DNA from: Bacteroidota bacterium
GTDB taxonomy: Bacteria; Bacteroidota; Bacteroidia; Bacteroidales; SZUA-534
Direction: 5' to 3'
DNA length: 64,000 bases
Assembly: GCA_003250355.1 (NCBI GenBank)
Contig: QKGS01000037.1
Coordinates: forward strand, 1-64,000
Shown here: one piece after another, positions 38,001-45,676 of the stretch
Layout of the letters: the number at the start of each line of letters is the position of its first letter
Position numbering within the stretch: the stretch's first letter is position 1
Notes under the pieces: generated by a model
Seen by the model: only the letters and a program-made list of their open reading frames with translations
The model's database searches: none
Told to the model about the DNA's origin: nothing
Translations under genes and position numbers: made by a program

Positions 38001-38794
38001 TGATGAGCTATATTATTATTGCAAAATGAAACTTCGTAGTTATTATTTAGGCTTTGCCATAATGACTTTGAATCAATAAACTTATTTATCGCCTTTTTAT
38101 AGTTTTCTAATTCAGAATATAACTTCCCAAGTTCATAATAACTTGTTGCTCTTGTTTTTTCGTATCTATTATAAACGAGAAGGCTTTTTTCCAACTTTCT
38201 AATGCTTCTGTAGAGGCTATAGGTTTTAGAATATGTGTTAACAATTTTAACTGAAGAGTTTATGGATAAATCTTCGATATTAGAATTAGATGCTATTTTA
38301 AAAGCTTTAGTGTATTGAATTTCTGCTTTTTTGTAATCATTAATTTGCTCATATAATTCACCAAGTTCAATAAGGAGTTTTGATTCAGATTCATTGTTAT
38401 TACTTCTTTTATAATGTGAATATGCTTTTTTAAGGTATGGAGTGCTTTTTTTAATATCATTAAAGTGGTATTTATATATAAAACCAATGTTTGCATTGGC
38501 AGGTGCAGATATCTTAAGGATATTTTTGCCCTTACAATAATAACACTTATCTAAAGTAGATAAAGCTTTGTAATAAAATGCCATAGCTGAGTCCTGATTG
38601 GTTTGATGTAGGTTTCTTCCTATATTGAGGTAAGCATCTGCAATCTTAATATTATCTTCTGAGGTGTTGACAATATTGTGTAAGGAATCGATGTTAATTT
38701 TATTTTGCGCATGGCAATTTAAGTGGTTCAAAAATAAAAATGCTGCAAACATCGATATTATTAACCATCTGAGAGAAGTATTTTTTAAGGACAT
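35036..38794 (-). CDS. exported TPR-CHAT (caspase-like) protease
   Basis: Signal peptide; many TPRs; CHAT catalytic motifs [14 protein letters not shown] (His) and [45 protein letters not shown] (Cys). Confidence 0.93.
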   Translation of the reverse strand: [1252 protein letters not shown]

Positions 38795-38855
38795 GGTAAA
38801 TACTCGTTAAGTTTTGCTAAAGGTTATTAATTTTATGGAGTTATAGTTTTCCGTC

Positions 38856-40571
38856 ATGAGAGTAATATTTTTGTTATTAGTATTATGTAATCTGTCAGTA
38901 TTTGCTCAGCAAAATCGCCATGCGTTAATAATTGCCATAGGTAATTATAATGAAGAAGTAACAGGTTGGCATAGAATAAATTCTGCTAACGACGTACCTT
39001 TAATTGAAAAACAATTAATTAATAAGGACTTCGACAAAGATAATATAAAATTAATTCAGGATGAAAACGCAACAAAGGAAGGAGTTTTAAATTCCTTCAT
39101 GTTGTTATTACAAGGTATAGAAAAGGGTGATGTTGTTTATATTCACTATTCAGGACATGGTCAGCAGATATCTGATATTAATGGCGATGAGATTGATGGA
39201 TTAGATGAAGCCTTAGTCCCGATTGACGCACCTTCAGGTAGCTTATACTATAAGAACTACAATGGAGAAAAGCACATAACAGATGATGAGTTAGGTTCAA
39301 TTATTTACAAAATCAGGCACAAAGCAGGACTTAGAGGGCAGGTTATTGTAGTTTTGGATGCATGTCACTCAGGTACAGCAGCGAGGGGTAGTTCGGTGGT
39401 GAGAGGCGGTAAAGAGCCTTTTGTTTTTGAAAAAAACGGGAAAACAACTTTTGCCAATGATGACAAATCGGGTTTTGCAGATTACTCAAATACCCGTTCT
39501 ATGAATTCTGGGTTAGCACCTTGTGTAATAATATCAGCATCGCAACCACACCAGTTAAATTTTGAGACAAAAGATGCAAATGGGAGGCAAGTAGGCTCTT
39601 TGACTTATTCGCTTGCAAGAACTTTAAACAACAGTTTCCCTTATAGCACTTATTCAAAAGTGTTTTCAGAAACATTGAAAATAATGAAAGTCCTTGCTCC
39701 TTATCAGGAGCCAATGATTGAGGGCGATGTTAACTATAAGGTATTTAACGGTGAATATACATACCAACAACCTTATTTTAGTATTGAAGAATTAATAAAC
39801 AAACAAACAATAAAAATTAATGGAGGTTTAATAGCGGGATTAAATGAAGGTGATTCTGTTGCTGTTTGTTCCGGCGGGGTAGCATCATTAAAAACTGCAG
39901 ATATACTTAATGCCGGAATAGTTGTAAGTACCAATAACTATTCGTCTGTAGTAGTTTTAAATAACACTATTCCTAATGAAAGTTTCAGAATATTTAAAAC
40001 CCACTCAAGTACTCCTGATCTTTCGTCAGTAATTTTGAATAGCAAATATTACGACCCCGAATATTTTATTGAGCTGGAATTGATACCAGTACATCTTAAA
40101 AGAAATAAGATGGGAGGTGCTGAAATTGGCAATAATGGTTATGTAGTTGCAGATACGCTTAGTATAACCAATTATTTTGAGCAGGGAAAACTTGTGTTTC
40201 CTAAAGAGGTTAGCTTTTTGTTGAAGTTTACAAACAGTGGAAGTAAAAAAGCTTTTTTTGCTGTAATTGATATTCAGCCCGATAGTATAATTAATCGTGT
40301 ATACCCATCTAAGAATATGCCGGTTGAAGAGTGTTACTTACTGCCAGGCATGTCGTTTACACCATCGAATCTTGTTATTAATGGCTTCTCTCCCCCTTTT
40401 GGTAAAGAGCATTTTGTTGTTCTTGCAAATGGCAATCCAATTAATGTTTCTTCTATAATTACACCTGTTACCAATGCACGTTCGTTTACAACAATGCATG
40501 GTAGTAGTATCGTTAATCAGTTCTTTAAAAAAGGATCAGTTACTCTTTACCCGTTTTATATTGAAGAATAG
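38856..40571 (+). CDS. exported caspase-family (peptidase C14) protein
   Basis: Signal peptide then RHALIIAIGNYNEE; VVYIHYSGHGQQ (His), VIVVLDACHSGTAARG (Cys). Confidence 0.93.
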   Translation: MRVIFLLLVLCNLSVFAQQNRHALIIAIGNYNEEVTGWHRINSANDVPLIEKQLINKDFDKDNIKLIQDENATKEGVLNSFMLLLQGIEKGDVVYIHYSGHGQQISDINGDEIDGLDEALVPIDAPSGSLYYKNYNGEKHITDDELGSIIYKIRHKAGLRGQVIVVLDACHSGTAARGSSVVRGGKEPFVFEKNGKTTFANDDKSGFADYSNTRSMNSGLAPCVIISASQPHQLNFETKDANGRQVGSLTYSLARTLNNSFPYSTYSKVFSETLKIMKVLAPYQEPMIEGDVNYKVFNGEYTYQQPYFSIEELINKQTIKINGGLIAGLNEGDSVAVCSGGVASLKTADILNAGIVVSTNNYSSVVVLNNTIPNESFRIFKTHSSTPDLSSVILNSKYYDPEYFIELELIPVHLKRNKMGGAEIGNNGYVVADTLSITNYFEQGKLVFPKEVSFLLKFTNSGSKKAFFAVIDIQPDSIINRVYPSKNMPVEECYLLPGMSFTPSNLVINGFSPPFGKEHFVVLANGNPINVSSIITPVTNARSFTTMHGSSIVNQFFKKGSVTLYPFYIEE

Positions 40572-40584
40572 ACTTCGAATTATA

Positions 40585-40603
40585 TGTGCAGATGCAGTGC
40601 ATA
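40585..40603. promoter_or_regulatory. near-palindrome TGTGCA-gatgcag-TGCATA
   Basis: 11/12 match to the TGTGCA-N7-TGCACA sites at 28017 and 32846; upstream of the repeat-protein gene. Confidence 0.5.
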
Positions 40604-40715
40604 CTATCGTTTTTACTTTGTAATAAAGTGATGTAAAAATGTTAACTGCTATTTGTTTTAATTCGGGTTAGGTGAAAACCGTATAGAGTAACCACAAATC
40701 AAAAAATGATTAATT

Positions 40716-41225
40716 ATGAAACAATTCATTTTATTTATTGTAATGACAATGTTTATATCTGATTGTATTAATGCACAGTCCTATAATAGTTCCAGTTCAG
40801 TTGATTATTACGGCAACGTTAATACAACTTATACAGATCAATATGGTCGGTCAGTTGGAACAAGTAAAACAACCAAAGATTATTATGGTAATGTGAATAC
40901 TGAGTATTATGACTCATATGGCAGAAGTATGGGGTCAAGTACAAGTTCAAAAGATTACTATGGTAATAATAATACCAATTATTATGATAGTTACGGTAGA
41001 TCTGAAGGCTCATCATCGGGGTCAACAGACTACTATGGGAATTATAATGAAAACCACTACTCCAACACTGGTATGAATACCGGTAGCAGTAGTTCATCGC
41101 AAGATTATTATGGTAATTATAATACCCAACATTACGATAGTTATGGAAGGTCTGCAGGTTCTAGTTCTGGCTCTGTAGATTATTATAAAAATTACAACAG
41201 TAACTATACACCAAGTAATTGGTAA
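40716..41225 (+). CDS. exported tandem-repeat protein (25-aa YYGN...YGRS..GSS repeats)
   Basis: Signal peptide MKQFILFIVMTMFISDCINAQ; five 25-aa units plus a partial unit. Confidence 0.85.
   Translation: MKQFILFIVMTMFISDCINAQSYNSSSSVDYYGNVNTTYTDQYGRSVGTSKTTKDYYGNVNTEYYDSYGRSMGSSTSSKDYYGNNNTNYYDSYGRSEGSSSGSTDYYGNYNENHYSNTGMNTGSSSSSQDYYGNYNTQHYDSYGRSAGSSSGSVDYYKNYNSNYTPSNW
40803..41222 (+). repeat. 75-bp coding tandem repeat, 5 full units + partial
   Basis: DYYGN-start units at 40803, 40878, 40953, 41028, 41103, 41178. Confidence 0.9.
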
Positions 41226-41246
41226 TGTAAATGGCAGTTAACATTG

Positions 41247-41275
41247 GGCAGAATCGGCTTGCCGGTTCTGCCTTT
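41247..41275 (+). terminator. intrinsic terminator
   Basis: GGCAGAATCGGC-tt-GCCGGTTCTGCC then TTTC. Confidence 0.8.
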
Positions 41276-41353
41276 CAAAATTAAATATGCAATAGTAATT
41301 TTAGTTATGAATTAAGAATAGTGTTATATTGTACAGCAAATTGTGTTGTACAA

Positions 41354-41809
41354 ATGAAGTTTTCACCTCTTTTTAAAAATAGAATACAAATACCTATAAA
41401 GATAGGTTCTGTTTGGCAGGCGCCCAATAATATATGGACTACAAACTTTGCCAGAAATAAACGTAATTCAGGAATGCATCCAGCTATTTTAGAAAGAATT
41501 AATAATGATAAAATTACGGCATATCTGACTCCAGGAACTTCTCAGGATTATAATAAAGGAACCTGTGTTTTTAAAACACGATTAGCCAATAATATTAAGC
41601 AATCATATTTCTTGCTAAGGTTAACAATGCCAATAACCGTTAATGAACTTGAAGAGCTTAATATGAGTTGGAATGGTGTTTCACAGCTTTCCGAAAAGCA
41701 GGTAGAGGATTTGAAATGGCAGGTTAAAATGTGTAGTGGAAAGATTATTCATGATGTTCAGATAGAACCCAAAAGCTTTTGGAAAAAATTATGGAAAAAG
41801 ATAAGGTAA
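41354..41809 (+). CDS. PemK/MazF-like or uncharacterised conflict-type protein (ORF track start 41321)
   Basis: IKIGSVWQAPN...NSGMHPAILERINNDKITAYLTPGTS...SYFLLRLTMPITVNELEELNMSWNGVSQLSEKQVEDLKWQV resembles PemK-like pattern; weak. Confidence 0.5.
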   Translation: MKFSPLFKNRIQIPIKIGSVWQAPNNIWTTNFARNKRNSGMHPAILERINNDKITAYLTPGTSQDYNKGTCVFKTRLANNIKQSYFLLRLTMPITVNELEELNMSWNGVSQLSEKQVEDLKWQVKMCSGKIIHDVQIEPKSFWKKLWKKIR

Positions 41810-42810
41810 ATATTGAAGTTGCGGTTAATGAAATATGGAAGTGCAGAAATTCTTATAAGTACGGTGCAGATGAATTTCAGGCTGATTCAGATACTTATGT
41901 ATTGATAGTTGCTGATCCAGACTATTTAGGGAGCGATACTTTTGTAAGAGTGCAACCAATTTCGTTTAATATAGACTATAGGTGTGCTGATGATTATTTC
42001 ATAGAAACAGAAAGCATTTTGGGAGAAGCATTTATTATTGAGTCATGGAATGAGCAGCCTGTTTTATTAGGAGTTTTAGAAGGGAAGATAGGTGAGTTAA
42101 GTATTTCGTTACCAAAGCCTAAAGTGCAAAATTCTTTTACAAAAGAACAGTTGCGGTTTCGTGAAAGTGAAATTAAAAGGACTGCTTATTTACGGCAGTC
42201 GGTATTAACAAGCATGGCTGTAAATGAGATTTATTTTGAACGCAAAACTCGCATAAGGACAATAAGGAATCTTTCTATTGCTGCATCATTTATTGGGTTG
42301 GGAATGTTTGTTTGGCAGCCACAAAGATTATCATCAGAAGCTTTTGCCGATAAGTACTATTCTGGATACACTGCTGAGTTTGACTTTTCTAAGTCTGGAG
42401 GAGTGTTGTCAAGAGGTAGTTATTATTTGCTGCCAAATTACGATTTGCAAACATCTAAAGCCATACAGGATGGAATTGCTGCTTACGAAGATGGCAGATA
42501 TAAAGATGTGGTTGATAATCTTCGGGTTATTCAAGCTCTTGAAGAGTACTATCCAGAGGTGTTTTTTATTTATGCGACATCTTTATATAATCTGGGTTAC
42601 GCTAAAGAGGCTGTAATTGCTTACGAAATTCTAATGCCAAAGTTAAATACTATTAATTTTAGTTCAGATTTGCTTTTTCAGTTATCGATTGCTTACGTGA
42701 ATACAGGCAAAAATATTAAAGCAAGGAGAACACTTAAGGCACTTGAAAGTAATGACTCTGAATACCTTGAAAGCTACCCAGAAATATTAAAAGATCTTAG
42801 GTTATATTAA
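41779..42810 (+). CDS. hypothetical protein with one TM helix and C-terminal TPR-like region
   Basis: NLSIAASFIGLGMFVWQP TM segment; C-terminal GIAAYEDGRYKDVVDNLRVIQALEEYYPEVFFIYATSLYNLGYAKEAVIAYEILMPKL. Confidence 0.7.
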   Translation: MEKIMEKDKVNIEVAVNEIWKCRNSYKYGADEFQADSDTYVLIVADPDYLGSDTFVRVQPISFNIDYRCADDYFIETESILGEAFIIESWNEQPVLLGVLEGKIGELSISLPKPKVQNSFTKEQLRFRESEIKRTAYLRQSVLTSMAVNEIYFERKTRIRTIRNLSIAASFIGLGMFVWQPQRLSSEAFADKYYSGYTAEFDFSKSGGVLSRGSYYLLPNYDLQTSKAIQDGIAAYEDGRYKDVVDNLRVIQALEEYYPEVFFIYATSLYNLGYAKEAVIAYEILMPKLNTINFSSDLLFQLSIAYVNTGKNIKARRTLKALESNDSEYLESYPEILKDLRLY

Positions 42811-42830
42811 TTATAGTGATTGATTGTAGG

Positions 42831-43835
42831 TTAGTATTTTTCAATAATGCTTCTAACTCTTTCAATAATTCTTTTTCTTAGTTTTTCCGGTTTTAAAACC
42901 TTAACCTTTTCTCCAAACGATAGTATTTTAGTTTCAAGCTCATAGTTTGGAATAATATTTAACCTTACATGGAGCTCGCCATTTTCAAGCAGGCTTCCTT
43001 TCTGTGTAGGGTGGAGTGGTTTAGTTTGTATATAGCTTGCTTGTTCTTTAGTAAATAACAATTCAACTGTTTCAGTTTCTCCTTCGGGTACTGTTACTCC
43101 TATTACATTAAAAAAGTAATCTTCTTCCCAATCAATATCATTTTCAATATACTTACCATCTATTATTGAAAATGCTTGAATTCTATCAAGGGCAAATATC
43201 CATTTGGGGTTACAAAGCTCAGCATTGTATCCTGTAACAAACCAACGGTTATTATATTGCTTTAAGTAATACGGGTGAAAGGTAATAGAGAAAGCATCTT
43301 TATCGAAAGGTTTGTAAGTAATATTTATAACACTCTTGTTCGATATTGCATTAAAAAGAGGCGAAATATGCTCGTATCCTGTATAATCAATATTGCTATC
43401 GTAGGCAATTATTTTTTTTTCAGAATTATTAAACCCAAACTGGTTTGAGAGCATTGGAGAAACCTCGCTCATCCATTCAAACTGAGGAGCACCTTCAAAT
43501 CGTTGTAAAACACTAAGAGCCGATTTTAGTTGTTCTGCTTCTGTAGCATTTAGCGGACTATTGTTTATGGAGAACTTTGAGTCTTCATACCGGTAATAAT
43601 AGCTCTTGCCTTCTCTGATTGTTTCAATAGGAGCATTGTAACCGGCATCACTTTTCATAAAAGCAATATCATCACGTAGCTGCCTTGTTTGTATGCCATT
43701 TGAATCAGGATCAAAGTCGCTCAAGGTATCATTTACAGTATCTAGCAAGTTATTAAATGAATAATTTCTTCCTGTATTCCTAAAGCACTTGTCAAGTACT
43801 TTGTATCTGATTATTGCATGTTTGTTGGTAGCCAT
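42831..43835 (-). CDS. WYL-domain transcriptional regulator
   Basis: HTH N-terminus; AISNKSVINITYKPFDKDAFSITFHPYYLKQYNNRWFVTGYN (WYL) and WCX C-terminus. Confidence 0.9.
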   Translation of the reverse strand: MATNKHAIIRYKVLDKCFRNTGRNYSFNNLLDTVNDTLSDFDPDSNGIQTRQLRDDIAFMKSDAGYNAPIETIREGKSYYYRYEDSKFSINNSPLNATEAEQLKSALSVLQRFEGAPQFEWMSEVSPMLSNQFGFNNSEKKIIAYDSNIDYTGYEHISPLFNAISNKSVINITYKPFDKDAFSITFHPYYLKQYNNRWFVTGYNAELCNPKWIFALDRIQAFSIIDGKYIENDIDWEEDYFFNVIGVTVPEGETETVELLFTKEQASYIQTKPLHPTQKGSLLENGELHVRLNIIPNYELETKILSFGEKVKVLKPEKLRKRIIERVRSIIEKY

Positions 43836-43867
43836 TGATAACGGTTAATTATTATCAAAGCTAACAT

Positions 43868-43904
43868 AAAAACATATTTATGTGAAAACATATTTATGTT
43901 TTTT
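43868..43904. promoter_or_regulatory. operator-like motif site C, tandem AAAAACATATTTATGTGAAAACATATTTATGTTTTTT
   Basis: Two ACATA-TT-TATGT palindromes 16 bp apart, 33 bp upstream of the WYL gene start. Confidence 0.75.
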
Positions 43905-43909
43905 GATTC

Positions 43910-44860
43910 TTAAAACACAATTTTATCCTTCCACCTGCTTTCGAACATAGGGCCCACTGTAATAGTTGGAGTCTGTAGCTTTTTATTTACAACAACTGAC
44001 TTTTGGGTAACTTCAGTTGTTACAAATTCACATAGGTCTCCGTAGCTCAGAAAGCCATTGTTTGATTTCATTTTTTTCAACAGATAATAGGTGAAAAGTC
44101 CATGCTGTTCTTTTTCGTATGGAAATGCTGTCTCATTACCCGATGAAGCAGTCATAATAATAAGAGATCCTTTTACTTTAGGTATTTGGGGTGTTATTTT
44201 AACGCCACGCCCTTTTGTTAAATTTCCGTTTCTAGCAGCTCCGCTAAAGCAGGCGTCCAAGAATATTGTAGTTGATTTAGTCGGATAATAAGCAAGTTGG
44301 TTATAAATGGTATCAAGAGATATTCCACTTTGCTTTATGGTTGAGTTACCATCAACCGGGAGTATATATGCACCTTTGCTATTTTCATCAGGCATACCAT
44401 GTCCTGCATAATACACAATTATTTCAGCCTTCTCTCTATATGCTTTCTGTACATTCTGAATCCATTTAAGTTCATTAAGTAATTGTCCGTAACTGGCATT
44501 CTTTATTAAGTGAATGTTCTCTTCCGGCATTCCCATCATTTTTGTACAGTAGCTTTTAAAAGAGTTTGCATCATTAATAGCATACTTAACTGTTATTTCA
44601 TTCTTATAGTTTTCATTCCCGATTATCAAGGCAAAGCGGTAAGTGTTTACCTTATTTGTTACAGGTATATTTTTGTCAATATCAGAAACAAAACCGTTGC
44701 TTTTCATATTTGCTTCAAAGTCTGGTACAGTAACATCAATGTATGCAATATTGATATTAAACTGATCAGGTTTATTGTATGTAGCTTGTTCCGTTATGTT
44801 GTAATGGTATTTATATGATAGGTTATGTACTGTTAACTCACTAGCTGAAAGAGTGGTGCA
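43910..44860 (-). pseudogene. caspase-family (peptidase C14) gene, probably 5'-truncated; ORF-track ATG at 44707
   Basis: RFALIIGNENYKN...IIVYYAGHGMPD...TTIFLDACFSGAARNG; reading frame stays open to a stop at 44861-44863 with coding-like sequence but no ATG/GTG/TTG before 44707. Confidence 0.6.
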
Positions 44861-45021
44861 TTATGATTAAGTAGGTTAACAGGAGAAAGCAATGAAAATG
44901 TTAACCGAATAGGTAGTTTTTCAAATATCGGTAAATGATATCAAATGTTGGTATCTAGTGTCTAAAGCTCTGTTTTTAAACGCATTTGGGGATATTTGAG
45001 GGTAAGTGTTAAAATACTAAG

Positions 45022-45439
45022 TGGAGATGCCGGGAGTCGAACCCGGGTCCAAACAAGGAACTAATAAGCTTTCTACATGTTTAGCTCCAACTTGTTTTTA
45101 GTGCATAAGCCGGATTAGAGCCACCTACTTATACCTTAGTTTCTAAATTTAATTCCAATAGCGAAACAATATTGGAACGATTCCCGAATTTTCTACACCT
45201 CCGGTTCGGGGAGCCTCAGGACGGGGGCTTCCGGGAGATGTCTTGTTTTAGCATCTAATGCTAAATCCGAATAACCTGGGTTATTGGTGCTTAAAGTCTA
45301 CTAAACTTCGACTAAGCTGCAAGAGCGTAATTAGATTCGCCAGTTAAAAAAAGTCGATTATTGATATTAACGAGCCAACAAACAAAGCTCGACATGCTTA
45401 CATACCACTTCAACCTGCTGTCAAAACCATGTCATCCCC
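45022..45439 (-). ncRNA. ssrA: tmRNA
   Basis: 5' GGGGATGACATGG..., 3' ...GGACCCGGGTTCGACTCCCGGCATCTCCA; tag ORF GGC GAA TCT AAT TAC GCT CTT GCA GCT TAG = GESNYALAA* (45312-45341). Confidence 0.95.
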
Positions 45440-45676
45440 TCAAAGAACTTATACACTTTTTAATTACAAAAAGTGTGCAAATATAACTAAAGTTTATGTT
45501 TTTCTCTTTCATTTTTATAAAAACTTAATCATATGGAGTTCAATTTTATTGCATAGCTCGTGCTTAACATAAGGTTAGGTATTTATATTTTAGAAAAATA
45601 TTACAGCAGAATTTAAACCTTATAAAAATGAATAATATATTTGCCCAAATTCTGCACTTAATAATACTCTAACATA

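Noticed and set aside
40819-41097. 92-aa antisense ORF rich in Tyr/His over the repeat protein
   Set aside because: Shadow of the repetitive sense gene which has a signal peptide and terminator.
40803-41222. Possible CRISPR/minisatellite array
   Set aside because: The 75-bp periodicity is in frame within a signal-peptide-bearing ORF; it is a protein tandem repeat.
22380-45021. Expected attL copy of the ssrA 3' end and an integrase for the island
   Set aside because: Looked for GGGAGTCGAACCCGGGTCC-like sequence and a tyrosine recombinase in the island; none seen, so integrative-element status is not claimed as a feature.
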